Source of the DNA: Blasia pusilla
Taxonomy: Eukaryota > Marchantiophyta > Marchantiopsida > Blasiales
NCBI GenBank assembly: GCA_050084515.1
Contig: CM114271.1
Span: forward strand, 45,260,001 to 45,324,000
Reading direction: 5' to 3'
Length of the DNA: 64,000 bases
Positions 10,339-22,323 of this stretch are shown piece after piece. The notes beneath the pieces are model-generated. The model was not told where the DNA came from. It made no database searches and saw nothing but the letters and a program-made list of their open reading frames with translations. The position numbers were made by a program, and so were the translations under genes. The first letter of the stretch is position 1, and every line of letters starts with the position of its first letter.

Positions 10339-10495
10339 CTAGCATAATGCCCAAGCTATGCACGGGTGAAGATCCTTGTGAGGGGAAAAGTATCAGTTAA
10401 ATCTATGACATGTTAATTTAACTATTCTCTTAAATATCACATGTGTCATCAAGTGAGGAAGGTTTTTCAAATCCCATCCTCTTTTAATTATACAA
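10339..10495 (-). mobile_element. Short Helitron-like element, minus strand
   Basis: CTAG at 10342-10339 is the 3' terminus on the minus strand, preceded by a partial hairpin (the + strand has GCCCAAGCTATGCACGGGT). The 5' part has AATTAAAAGAGGATGGG. It matches 19866-20055 in both ends and in the ACATGTG core. Non-autonomous. Confidence 0.6.
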
Positions 10496-11949
10496 TCATT
10501 ATGATTTGCATGCTCATTTATTTCACACTCATTTCTTAACATATTCCATTTTTATTCTACTTTATAGAAGGTAGAAGATTCCTCAAATAGATATATAATT
10601 AAAATACATAAAAATGATACATTCTGGTATTATATTTTATCATAAGTAGTTATCATTAAATAAATAATGTTTGTAAAAACATTAAAAAAATTCAGCCTAA
10701 CACAACTCACAAAGAGTTTATGAAATGTATTGAAGATATCACTTCATATTTTGAATATTTTTTTCACAATAATTTCATTTTTTCATAAAATATTTTAATG
10801 AGATTGTATTTCTTTAGATTTAAAACAATAAGTATAGATTACTTTTCTATAAATATGATAAATCTATATTATGATTTTCAAAATAGTATGCACAATAAGA
10901 CAAGATAGTTACACTTTTATTAATTTTTTTCTTGAAGTGCTTCTTATAATATAGTGCATGTGCAAAATGTGAGGGAAAGAAAGAGGTCTTATTGAATTTT
11001 AAAGGAGATGGGAAGTGGTGGGAAATAACTATTGGTGCTCAACAAAAAATGGAGTAGTTGGGGTGTTTATTGTGGGATTTATGAGAAAGTGGAACATCGG
11101 AATGAAGCAAGTTTCAATAAATGATAGATAATGTCAATATTTCTTTTTGGGTATATTCTAATCATTTGCAAAATGATTTCAAAGTAATTGGAATAAATTG
11201 TTAGTGTGACATTATTTTTCTAGTTATAACCTCTCTTCCTAAAAAAGTTGTAGTGTATGGATTTTAGAAGGAAAATTTTGTTTGGAGGTATTGCAATGCT
11301 TATTGTAGAAATTACTCTCTTACATGCAATGAGCCATAATATTGATTAACTTGTGCCTATGTTATATATAATGTCTAGTTTATTGATGAAAGATCACATA
11401 AGATAAAATAGTAAAAGAAATTGAACTTTAACATGAAAGGAAAAAAGGAGAGAGAAGATTTACTTAAACATAGGTTCTAAGGAAAGAAGGGAGGCGAGAT
11501 AATTTTCAAAATTTTATTTTCCAAATGAAGAGTTGGGGTTTGTGGGAAGAGTTTTTTTTTTTCAAATAAAAAAGAAGGAAAGGAAATATTTTTTCAAAAT
11601 GAAGGGGAGAGGATTTATTTCCCAAAAACGAAGAGGCTTGATGAAAAGTTTTCCAAATAAAAGATGGGGCATGGGGTAGGATTTAAAATGAAGGTAAGAA
11701 ATTTCAAAAGGGTAAGAAATTTCAGATGAGGAAAATATTAGAAATTTAGATTAGAGGTCTACGGTCCTATGCCATGGCGCTAGTATTTTTTTATTTGCAC
11801 CTATACATCCCATGTTTTTGTATCTTTAGTTGAATAAGTACAGGGTGACAAAATTACAAAGTTTTTGTTTCTATCACTAAAATGCAACGGTTAGAGCCAT
11901 ACATGGTAAAATTAGTACTGGTGCAGAATTAGTATATCCACTTTATTAT
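10496..11949. other. AT-rich spacer, no gene seen
   Basis: Long A/T runs and GAAGAGG-type purine stretches dominate. A CTAG next to a weak GCCATGGC palindrome near 11770 is not convincing as an element end. No coding potential. Confidence 0.5.
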
Positions 11950-12430
11950 AAAATAAACCTCAAAAGAGGACAAAGAAAGGTAATAACAACTCAAAAGAGG
12001 AGTAAAAAAATTGCAGAAAAGAATGCAAAAAGAAAATGGCAACAAGCCAACAAAAAACAGCGGCTCAACAAGCTACACGATTGATAGCTTGAAACAAATC
12101 TGACAAGAACACGAGTGGTTGGTCGGATGTGAATGGACGACGAGGCCAGCGACCCCCCACCACCTCCGCACGACGTATCAATGCCAAGGCTTGTGCACGT
12201 TGTAAGGCCATTGAGATGCATTGCCGAAAATAAATAGTAACTACCGAGAGAGAAGGACAATGGGAAGGGGCAAGGTGATGATTCTCGAGGGAGTGGTGAG
12301 CACTTCTTTTACTTACTTTCAACCCTTCTTGGACTAGCCTAAGGATGTTTAAACATGGTTGGAGTAGGCTCTTTTTCCACAACCGGTGCCGTTGTGAGAT
12401 ATATAGGTTGAGACCGTAAAGTTTATTCAA
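11950..12430 (-). repeat. Dispersed repeat with shared minus-strand ORF, copy 1
   Basis: This segment recurs at 37870-38230 and 44290-44600. The minus strand contains a peptide MALQRAQALALIRRAEVVG near 12160-12215. Copy 3 encodes the closely similar IALQRAQTNGLLRRAQAVG in the same orientation. The nucleotide match to copy 2 includes the stretch from GAGCTTGAAACAA to AGTGAGCAC. This may be the tail of an uncharacterised retroelement. I do not recognise the family. Confidence 0.55.
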
Positions 12431-14324
12431 ACCCCGCTAGCTATTTGACATAAAATATAAAGAACCTCTAAATTTCAATCCATTGTAAAACCAGAATTCA
12501 AAAACATACAAAATTTTGAATGGCTAGGTCACTACTAAATCCTTTCCCCATACTTTTTCAGCGAGGATCTTAGCGCTAATCAAATCCGGATGACGGCCAT
12601 GTTTGGAGGCCCCAAATGCCTTGATTTCGGTGAAAATGAGCACTTTTTTGTCGTGCCGTGTTTTCAAAACGACGTTGCCACAAGGATGAAACAAAGAAAA
12701 TTTTGAAAAAATAATAGTACTCCACAAAATCCATTCACTCAAGGACGATTCTAGCTTCCCTCAACTACTTCCCCTTAGGGAAAAGTTGAATGGCCCACTC
12801 TTTGGCCCTCCCGCCTATTCATCCTCCGGTTAGAAAATCCTAGGTTGGGCTAGTTAACCCTGATCCCTCTATGAAATCCTCCCGTAAAATAAGTTTACAT
12901 GTTTTATGTTCCCTTACCTCGTGCTCCTCCCCATGCAGAACAACAACGGGTCGTGTATTCCAATCTGGTGCGGTCATGTTTGTCTAAGTGTCCCTCACTA
13001 GTTAATTTAGGTGTCCCTGACGGTTGAACTCTCACCCTACATGACGAAGATGAATAAGCACGAGGTTTTTGGCTAATGACAAACACCCCTAGTTGACTTG
13101 ATAAAGGTGGATCGTCTCGGCAAGGATAAAATCCAGAAAGAAAGACACGTAAGTCACTATCCATACGAAAGAAGACAAAAAGGTTTGCGAAAATATTCGA
13201 CTTAAGAGAATTTTCTTTCGCATGAGGCTATGAGCATGAGGGGTCTCGATCAGCCCCCTAATCCGGGGACATAACTCCGGATCACCCTAATGGGGCGTCT
13301 CAGGATGCGAATTCGGCAACTTGAAGTTCCGGTTACGGAAACGGGGCAGCTAAAGAAGCGCTTAAGGGTGTCTGAAAGTAGAAAGAAAGAGGATGACGCG
13401 CACGATGGCGCGAGGGCTTGCACAGCTTATGCGAGACAAGCAACGATATGCGCCGCTGGCACTGGATGGAAGGAGTTTTCTATGGAGATTTTCCATCCAC
13501 TCCGCGGTGGTGGGGCAAGATTCGCTGAGGGCTGAAGTGCCTATCATCGTAATCTCAACAAGCTCTCGCGAAGCAGTTGGACGACTGAGAATATCGCCTT
13601 CGTTCACCTGTCACGCAAGCTCGGAACCCACCCGTAGAGAGCCGCAGTTCCCGTGGCCGCGGCTTTGAATCCGAATATGCCAAGTGGCATCGACTCGGGC
13701 TTCTGCGCCGGACGTCGTCCCGCGAGCTTCTTCATCCTTCATCCTTCCGCTCGGAGCCGCAGACATGCTGGTGGATCGGCGCAGTCGAGCTTCGTGATTT
13801 GCTGCAGATCAGGTCAGGAAAGATCACAGGCCGTCGAAACGTGGCGAATTTCGACACGAAGACAGGCCCTGTCTGTCATCGTTCGCAAAAGAAAAAACCA
13901 GGAGCGCGAGAAAGGGCCGGAAGTGGGACTGTGGGACTGTGGGATTTTACAAATATAGATGAGGCCCGGCGACGATTTATTGCGATACTAACGCAGGTGG
14001 TGGGGGGGTGCAATCGCCAATCACTTGTCGGTGCCCAAGAACGTGCAAGGATACGTTCACAGCTGCCTGCCGCTGTGTGTGTACATGGTGGACAGCCCCC
14101 GTCTTCTAGTAGTTTACGGCCGGGAGTTAACCACAGCCTCCAGAAGAGGGGGTTTTTGGTATATGATCTTATGCGTCGGTTCCTGTCAGCCAGTGCACTG
14201 TACAGCGGGCGAGGGTCTGTCCTCCGTCGCCTCGGTGACCAGCCGCCGCTAGCCCCGCAGCTGGCTGATACCATTCTCTGAATATGTCTTTCTCTTTACG
14301 CGCGTGTATCTTTCGCGGTGTAAA

Positions 14325-14328
<4 letters not shown>

Positions 14329-14356
<28 letters not shown>
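14329..14356. repeat. (CT)n microsatellite
   Basis: Fourteen CT units about 0.8 kb upstream of the TPK start codon. CT/GA tracts are frequent in plant promoters and 5' UTRs. Confidence 0.9.
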
Positions 14357-14428
14357 CCCACTTCAATTTGTCGAAATCTATTTTGTGTGGTGCTGGAGAG
14401 AGTGAGGGAGAGAAGAGAGAAGAGAGCG

Positions 14429-14451
14429 GGAGAGAGAGAGAGAGAGAGAGA
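14429..14451. repeat. (GA)n microsatellite
   Basis: About eleven GA units, 73 bp beyond the CT tract and complementary to it, so the pair could also fold as an inverted repeat. Confidence 0.85.
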
Positions 14452-15155
14452 ACCGAAGTAGCCGTGCCCACCATAGACTGCAGGTGGAGTGGGAGGAAGA
14501 AGCAGATAAAGTGCTATGGAGGATTACACATCTTCAAGTGTTGGAGTTTAGTAGAAGGAGTTTTAGTGGATGGTTTGCGGGTTTCAGCCAAGATGGTCTT
14601 CACAAGACAATCGATGTCGCCTGGATGATGACGTCAGAATTATTGCTCGGTATCGCAGCAGCCTTGGTGTTCGAATCGAGGTTGCTGACGCTGGACAGGA
14701 GTTTAGGTTCCACCCCTTCACCGATTTGGGAGAAAAGTGTTGCTGGTCCTGCTGAGAATTCCTTGCATGGAGCCATGCAGTGGATTGAAGTGCCCATTTC
14801 CACCGTGTGCAGGAGTTTGATCGTGTCCCATTCCGACCCCTCGTACAGGAGTTGAATATAATAGCTCCTCTTCAATTTGAACTCTAGCCGGGTTACAGAG
14901 ATGCGTTTGGGTGAAATGGTTGGATGTGCACTGACGTTTTCCATTGGGGACTGAGCACTGGATGCACGGCTTGAAAAACGGTGGTACAGAAGGAAGGGAT
15001 TAGTGGACTGCACCACTTATCTCCAAATTCGTTGGAAGCAGGCAAGAATGCATCGACAGATAGACAGAGGTGAATTGAAACCATCGTATGTCACGTACCG
15101 GTGCTGTGGAGTGGAGACATTTCTTTCTTGAGGTTGTTTTTGTAGTGCGTAGACA

Positions 15156-18100
15156 ATGGACGTGCCACTTTTGATAGAAGAAGCCGGAGGTGTTGGTAGT
15201 TCCGGAAGGGATGCTGACGAAACAGTTGGATCGGCTGGAAGGTCTAGTAACCTGAAATCTATCCTGCGTCTTATGAGCCCAAGAACGAGGGACGAGCGGG
15301 ATAGAAGAAGAGAGAAGTTTGACGTCCCACCTTCAATCCCAGAAACATATCCTCCACGTGTGCCGCCCGTGCTAATTCCGTCTGGAATTTGTGGACGCAC
15401 CCCGGGATCTGCCCAAAGTCCGAGTAGCGGATCGCACAAACCTTGGCCCGGGAGCCCTGAAGAAACTTTGGAAACTGGAGTGTCGAGATCGGAAGTGTCA
15501 TGTAACCATGATGGGGAGGGCTTGGAGGCCCGCGTTTTGGAAGAAGAGGGAAGGGATCAGAAAGGGAGGGAGTCGACCTCTGGATATATCGGACTAAGTG
15601 TCGTCGATGAAGAGATGGCCATGGATTCAGGGTACCAGGACATTCCTGAAAAAGCGATAGGGACGTCTTTTGGTTCCAGGAGCACGAATAATTTCTCATC
15701 AACTGAAGACGACACACATGATGATTCTTTGTCACCGTCGGACTGGAGCGAACCATCAACCTCAGTACCCAACCTGGAACGCGTCGATTTGGTAGAGGCC
15801 AAATCGAAGTTCAAGAGATCGAAGCGATTTGTGAAGCCGCTACAAAAGTGCAAAACTGCTCCTGTTTTGAATAACATCAAACAGGCTACCAACGGAGCCG
15901 AGTCCAACAAGAAGGAAGCCAAAGCGGCAATCTCAGCAGACTCGGTTGTGTGGCAAGCCACAGCTGGATTGTTGATATATCTCTTTGTTGGCGTGATGAT
16001 TTATGCTTGGAAGAAGGAGGAATTCAAAGGAGTGAAGACGGTCAGCGTGGTGGACGCTCTGTACTTTTGCATCGTAACCATGTGTACGATTGGGTATGGA
16101 GACATAAGTCCCGTGACTCCCACGGCAAAACTCCTCGCATGTGCGCTTGTGCTGGTTGGTTTTGGTTTCATCGATGCCCTTATGAGTGGAATGTTGACGT
16201 TTGTCCTCGACCGCCAAGAGAGAATTCTTATGCATGTTGTTGAGGATGGCAACCACGAAAAGGCTAAAAGCTACGTTTTGAACCGGGAGAAGGGGACAAT
16301 GCGCGTCCGCTTGAAGGTAAAGCCTCCAAATTTTAAAGAAGAAACACTGTTCGATTCGCCTCACCTTCGTCGTCGGTCTGTACATATCTAGGAATCGAAG
16401 ACGAATGTGGGAATGAATGCTTTAGATTTCTGAAGTCTCGTGAAGAAGCTGATACGAGTACTTTGAGTCCTACTTGGGTATCCCAGCCTTTTGCTCGGTA
16501 CAATTTCTGTACCGGGGAGTTCAGATTGAAAAGTTCGTCTGGAACTGGGAAATTCAATCCTTGGCCTCACTTCAACTCAAACAGGGTCAATGATTAAAGG
16601 TTTTCTAAACGTAACTGTCTATGGAAGTCACTAGAATGTCATCTGAGTTTGTTGGGTAATTCCTCTCTCCTCTCTCAATTCAAGGCTTAGTAGTTATTGA
16701 TACAGCCGGGCACAGTGCAAGCACGTTTTTACCAAAATGCTAGAAACAGTGGCATCGACGTAAGTCCAGTGGCTGTCAATGAGAAAAAGGATGTCATTAA
16801 TCGAGTCATACTCAGAGCCTGTGAAAAGATACCCTTGCCTGACGACTGCATCCATGAGAGCAACACTACTAGCAATTTTCATCAGTTACGAGAGACATGT
16901 GGTGTCTTCCATCTCCTGGTTTGTTTGGCAGTTTATGAATACTTAAACTCCTTGGAGCTTTCTTAGACTCATCAATTGAAGAGATGGACTTCCTGTAACG
17001 TGTGACTGGTCCACAGCTTAGTGATTACATAGCTATCTTGGACCGTGTGATTATGGATTATCAATAATCTCCTTGACATTCAGGAATGCTCAGAATGTTT
17101 GGTTCGATCCTTGTAATGCTTTGTGAATATTGAAGGAACATGTACTTCTATTTAGAGAATGTGTGGAGATTCAGTAAGAAGAAAGCTTAGTCTGTATAAC
17201 TTCTACTAAGCTGTCAGAAGATAGTGCTATCAATGCTAGAAAGAAGCTTGGATATTTATTATCTGTGGTGCGTTGCAGGTTTTTTTTGCCGTGGGGACTG
17301 TATTCTTGAGTGTTTCAGCTGGTACACTTTTCCTGCATTTTGTGGAGGAATTAAACTGGATTGACAGTGTTTATGTGACGATTATATCAATCACTACAGT
17401 TGGGTTTGGCGACTATTCATTCCAAACCATGTGGGGGAGACTATTTGCAGCCTTGTGGCTTCTGCTGAGTACGTTGGGTGTAGCTCGAGCTTTCCTTTTT
17501 TTGGCTGAAGCAAGAGTTCACAAAAGGCAACGCCACTTCGCGAAGAACATTTTGCAGAGGAAGCTGACCAAGACTGATCTGCTGGAGGCAGATATTGACA
17601 ATGATGGACATGTCAGGTTAGTTGTATTCACTAGTGCACTTGCATTGGCTCGGCATATGTTTGAAGTGTATATCCATACCTGTGTGAGTTTGGTTTTCAC
17701 AGAGCGGATACCTACTACTCTGGGTGGTGATAACAGAACTCTTTTAACAATTTGACCTGTTGGCTGGAAAGTTCATTCTGTTTCAATTCTGGTCAGGTGA
17801 CTATTTTTATGAGGAACTAAGAAGACTTGCTAATCATATTGCATCTTTCTTCAAGGTTGTGGGCAGACTTGATGGATAGTGACTGTCAGTCCAACTAGGA
17901 CACTGGAGATATAGTGCTTCAATAAACCTAGGACTAGTTTTTGTTTCTAGCCATGTTCTGTGAAACCTTGCGGATCCATTGAGCTGATGCGTTGTGGTTG
18001 GAAACTGTGGAACAGTAAATCAGAGTACATAGTGTACAAATTGAAAGAGATGGGAAAAATCAGCACCAAGGATATTGTTGAAATTTGCCATGAATTCGAA

Positions 18101-18160
18101 CAGATTGATACCATGGGAGTGGGAAAGATCACCATGGCTCAGTTGCTAGAAGCCGAATAG
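15156..18160 (+). CDS. TPK: Two-pore potassium channel (TPK family)
   Basis: Three exons: 15156-16316, 17279-17616, 18016-18160 (547 aa), all with GT-AG introns and a phase-consistent frame. The long soluble N-terminus (about 260 aa) ends in KCKTAP (231-236), in the place of the family's 14-3-3 site. TM1 is about 264-285. Pore 1 filter GYGD is at 313-316 and TM2 about 326-351. TM3 starts at 388, pore 2 filter GFGD is at 429-432 and TM4 about 441-468. The C-terminus carries an EF-hand loop with all calcium ligands (DIDNDGHVSKSE, 492-503), split by intron 2, then a degenerate second hand. Family members are K+-selective channels, mostly of the vacuolar membrane, activated by Ca2+ and 14-3-3. 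The N-terminus is longer than in Arabidopsis TPK1. Pore 2 Phe is a variant. ORFs inside introns are shadows. Confidence 0.92.
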
Positions 18161-18400
18161 AACAACGGACGACAAGGACAAATCATATCCTGGAGGATCT
18201 GTACTCTAGTCTGTTTGGAGTGTGATCACCTGGTCATTGTAGCTCCTGGCAGTGTCAGCGCATCCCAAATGCTTCAAAGAAGACAGCCAGTGATGGGGGC
18301 AATCAATGACAAAGGTACCAGATGAGGATGTACGTATTGACCTGGCCTACTCTTGGGTTATGATGCAGAACAACAAAATGGGAAAGGGAAAGGGAATGGG

Positions 18401-18463
18401 GAAGCACTGGCACTGAAACCCTGTTGTCTTTCCCCAACAACAGGGTTTCAGTGCCAGTGCTTC
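18401..18463. repeat. Perfect 27-bp palindrome downstream of TPK
   Basis: Arms 18401-18427 and 18437-18463 are exact reverse complements around a 9-nt loop. It lies 240 bp past the TPK stop, so probably in the 3' UTR. G-U pairs could extend the RNA stem by several more positions. Confidence 0.9.
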
Positions 18464-19865
18464 TTTGACAAACTCTTTGTACGTGGCTTGCCCTTATTTT
18501 TTCCACAAGTCTACGCGAGGATATATGTACAGAGATCTGAGCTCGTCATTACCCTGATGCGGAGCTATATTGCTCCGGAGTTGGAACTCTTGTAGGTGCA
18601 AATGTGTGAAATTAGGCTCAGTAAAGAGAATACGAGGACATCAATCCTCGAGCCTATTTCAGCTAGGTAGGGTAAACCTCAGATTGCCATTGTTTTGGTG
18701 TCTTGTATACTGGAGATAGTAACATATTATTCTGACAGCTAGTGATGCTGTATGCATGGCAGTATGATATACATGGAGAGTATAAAGCTTGCTGCTGAGA
18801 ATACTGTCGTTGGATGTGATAAGGTGCAAGGAATGTGCCAGGATATCAATTGATCACCAAGCTTCTCTGATTAGAGAAGATTTCAAGTGGATCCACCTCT
18901 CAAGCACAGAATGTGCATTACTGGTTTTACTCTTATCTTCCCTATATGTGCATCTGAGCCCTGTTGGTTTTAAGGAGGCAGAATTTGGTCTTGTGATGAT
19001 CACTGCGCTGTTCTTAAAGCTTACATTGTAAGCCTCTGCGGAACTGGTGAAATGGAAACTAGCGGTTGTGTGTGCAATGGTGGTGGCAACTTTTAGGGCA
19101 CTCCAAAACTGTGGCTCAATCTCTTCAGAATTTCTATGTGCCTCTTATGCCGGACTGCTTGATGTTTGAACCTTCACTTAGCATGTACTAAACTGCTCGG
19201 TATGATTTTGGACGAGACTCATCTAGCGAGCTTCATTTTAGCCCTTGATGATCGCGTAATCAAATGAGGTGGTCCCAAACTCATACATTAAGTTTCTTGT
19301 TATCTATCCTATAAAACCAAAGTCCACATGCATTCGAAGTTTTGAACACATTAAAACTTACTTTCTTTCACCATGTATTACATCTCTAGAGGATATAAGA
19401 TAAGACGGGGCAAGTAAGGGAGATTTTCCAGGACACTGAAATCTGATTTGATTCACCTGTAACGTGGCCATACCCCTAATCCTAATTGTTTTAAAACACG
19501 AGAATATTCCGTATCAAAGAAAAAAAGATAAATCAAAATTTCATTTTTTGTGGTATGTAGCACTTGGAAGTAGCAACGTCCCAATCCTTAGTGGCATAGA
19601 AGATGCCCGAGCCATGCCCTATTTCACAAGACTCGCATCTTTTGACTTCACCTGATTCTCATTCTTTGGGCTATGTAGAACTTGGAAGCAGCAAAACACT
19701 GATTTTTTAGAGCAGAGAAGCTACTCGAGCAATGCCATGTTTCAAGAAACCCAACATTTGTTGAAGCCGTGCATTGCAAGACATGATACACATAACATGT
19801 GTTCGAAGACATGGCATTGGTGGAGAAACACAAGAATATCATGGAAGAGACCATGTAATAACAAA
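18464..19865. other. TPK 3' flank and spacer, no gene seen
   Basis: No conserved ORF was recognised. A word pair (CACTTGGAAGTAGCAA near 19561 and ACTTGGAAGCAGCAA near 19680) shows a short local duplication of about 120 bp period that includes CACTGAT/AGTGGC-like variants. Confidence 0.45.
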
Positions 19866-20055
19866 CTAGTATAATACCCGTGTTATGCATGGGTGAAAAT
19901 CATCGTTCGAAGGAGACTTCTTTGGTTTTACCGGGCGTTGCATAGCATCCGTTCGTTAATTTGAACTCAATTGTGTTATATTAATAAGACTTGTTACACA
20001 GAAGCAACCCATGATATATACGTGTCATCACCACGCCCTCTTTTAATTGTATAGA
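19866..20055 (-). mobile_element. Short Helitron-like element, minus strand
   Basis: On the minus strand it starts TCTATACAATTAAAAGAGG at 20055 and ends CTAG at 19869-19866, with T following. A subterminal hairpin is well kept (the + strand reads ACCCGTGTTATGCATGGGT, an 8-bp stem with G-T pairs and a TAT loop). It matches 10339-10495 and 1935-2112. 190 bp, no ORF. Confidence 0.7.
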
Positions 20056-20287
20056 TAATCATCTATTATTCTTGTACAATAATGTGTACACATGTACGCC
20101 TATCCATATTAAAGTTTTTAGATTGGATTTTATCCATTCTTAAGCATGTTCCAAACGTCAATTGCTTCCGGATTGATTAAATCTACATATAATCCACAAC
20201 TCTTGGGATCCTCAAATATATGTTGGAAGAGGTATACTCCATAAGTCAATGGATTGTTGATATCAAGCATATAATTCTTACTTATCA

Positions 20288-20627
20288 CTAGTTAGTATGC
20301 TCGTGCTTGCCCACGAAAATGTTTTTTCTTAAGTTTCTAGAAAAATTAAAAATTCAAACATAACCTCCACTTTCTTAAATACGAAAGGAGTACTAACACT
20401 CTACTCTTCTAAATAACTTCGCTCCTCAATTAAAATTTAAATAATACCCCACTCCCTTAAATAATTTTACCCCTCCATAAAAGTTTGACCAATACCTACT
20501 CCTCCCACCAAAATAACACCCACCAACTAAATCAAAATTGAAATTCATTTTCCTTCCCCAAAATATCAATTGTGAATTAAGGGACAAAATTGTGAGTTTG
20601 TTACTATTTTTTCTTGTTATCTCACTA
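20288..20627 (-). mobile_element. Fragment of long-family Helitron-like element, minus strand
   Basis: CTAG at 20288-20291 is followed on the + strand by a CTCGTGCTTGCCCACGA hairpin. The reverse complement then matches the 3' half of the long family (GGAAAATGAATTT, TTATTTTGGTGGGA and later blocks, compare 915-1120). The 5' half is missing, cut near the insertion at 20628. Boundaries are approximate. Confidence 0.5.
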
Positions 20628-20824
20628 TCAATATTATTATTGGAGAGTGCCCTCTCATTTTGCAAACTCCTCTCCTTTTGACACTTGGCCTTTTCAACCA
20701 ATGAAATTGATCCCCTTCTAAACCAATAGGATGCTTCAAAATTAATTTAAAATGATATTTGAAAATGGTGAGAGTTAATTATGGGAGGTAACATAAACCC
20801 ATGCATTGCTAGGGCTTGCACTAA
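20628..20824 (+). mobile_element. Short Helitron-like element, family I
   Basis: It starts TCAATATTATTATTGG and carries GGAGAGTGCCCTCTC and the GCAAACTCC block typical of family I. It ends in CTAA (a CTRR terminus) after a degraded CCCATGCATTGC hairpin. 197 bp, inserted beside the older minus-strand fragment. Confidence 0.6.
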
Positions 20825-22168
20825 TTTTTTCCTATTGTGCATATAGGGTTGCCTATAATAATATAACTAAGAGCATCCAAATTAGTTCTACCAGCAATGA
20901 ATTGATTATCCATGACAACCCATCACTCTTATGCAACTTTTTTATGATTTTTTGGTACTTTTTGCCTTCTCATGTAGATTTTATAGATTTGGCATTTTCA
21001 TCATGCACTTACGAGATAGAATTAAATACAAAACTTTCTAAACTTCATACAAATTTGATGTCCTTATGTTGATAAAGAATCCAAGACATATAGACATAGG
21101 GTAGAGAAGGAGATAAGATACCTTGCTATCGTAATAGAGAATATTCTTTGGGAAGAATATTATCAAAGGCTATGACCATACAAATGAGGAAGTAGAATGA
21201 ATGTGTTTTATGCTCGGGAACATGCAAACACTCTTCACCAACAACAAGCCTTACTAAGAATGGAGTTTGAAGATCACGAGAGCTCCCAAGAGGAAGCTCC
21301 CAAACGTAGAGAGGAAGATAAGAAATAAATACGAAACTAGAATAAATTAGAAGCTTCATGATAACCCTTGAAGGTTGAAAAACAAAGATAAAAAGGTGAG
21401 AGCAATAGAGATGGCTCTCGTAAAGGAGCATATATTGGAGAAGGTTGATAAATTATCCATTTGAAAGGATGTCAATATCCAAGATTGCCAATAAAATGAA
21501 GAAATGGAGCAATAAAGAAGAAGAAGAAGCTTTATGAGATGTATTAAGTTTAAAAGTCTATGGTGAAAGGGGTTCTAAAAGAGAGCATAGTTATAAAGCA
21601 TTGATTTCAAGTAGCATAAGCTAAGGTTGCAACACTATAGATACAAGACCAATCAACAAGAAGTAAAATTATGACAACCATGAGATTCATTGGGATATTT
21701 GGTGATTAGAGAATCCCACTGAGATAGACTTTATAGGGTACAATACTCTTGCCATGAATGATTGTTGCTATTGTAATGACTATGTAGGATTATAATCATG
21801 ACTATATGGGCTTTAATCACATTATATCTAGTGTACATTTCTATACTATTATTATGAATTGTTGTATCTAGTACCTCTACCAATCATTTGGACTAGTCTT
21901 GTGCTTAGAAATACAAGATGTGTATATTACGTATTAGATGGATTGCATCAGCTAAAGCTTTTTAGAGATTGTATCCATTTAAAAGTATCGGGTAGATTCC
22001 ACTAATCACACCAAAAAAGGTCATAATTTTGAGTGTTTGAATCACCAATGTTGGAGATCCTTGAAGAAATGTGAAGGATTCATTCCAGAAAGATAAGATG
22101 ATACTAGATAAAATAAAAGTGACAAGATATTCAATTGTCCATTTATGATTGTTGACTAATTCATATAG
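20825..22168. other. AT-rich spacer, no gene seen
   Basis: Only unrelated short ORFs occur (for example 20806-21072 and 21126-21431). No family was recognised. Confidence 0.5.
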
Positions 22169-22323
22169 TTTGGCACTAGAAATATCCGATCTTCTTTACT
22201 ATCCAACCAATCCTCGTTTGTTGTTATAACTAATATCATCTTATCTTTTTAGTTATAAGTTAGTGTAACAAAAAACGAGGATTGGATGGACAATAAAGAA
22301 GATCAGATATTTCTAGGGCCAAA
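22169..22323. mobile_element. MITE-like foldback element
   Basis: About 155 bp with terminal inverted repeats of nearly 50 bp. The left arm (about 22170-22220) runs from TTTGGCACTAGAAATATC to AATCCTCGTTT. The right arm (about 22270-22323) is its complement with about six mismatches. The short centre contains its own TTATAACTAA/TTAGTTATAA pairing. No ORF. Superfamily not assigned. Confidence 0.65.

Larger units (their letters stand above)
12431..15155. other. Upstream and probable leader region of the TPK gene
   Basis: No gene is recognised. GC content rises sharply after about 13250. Many overlapping ORFs on both strands reflect GC-rich composition, not conserved proteins. From 14280 there is a plant-promoter-like CT tract followed by a GA tract, which probably marks the core promoter or 5' leader of the TPK gene. 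Confidence 0.45.

Noticed and set aside
11755-11775. CTAG beside a CCTATGCCATGGCG palindrome as a possible Helitron end
   Set aside because: The stem is too close to the CTAG, and no matching 5' end or second copy was found.
13799-14281. 160-codon + strand ORF and its minus-strand partner at 13876-14274
   Set aside because: Overlapping open frames on both strands of GC-rich DNA; no recognisable protein.
15271-15759. 162-codon minus-strand ORF under TPK exon 1
   Set aside because: Antisense shadow of a well-supported exon.
16697-16966. ORF inside TPK intron 1
   Set aside because: The intron is required for continuity of the channel protein, and the peptide has no family resemblance.
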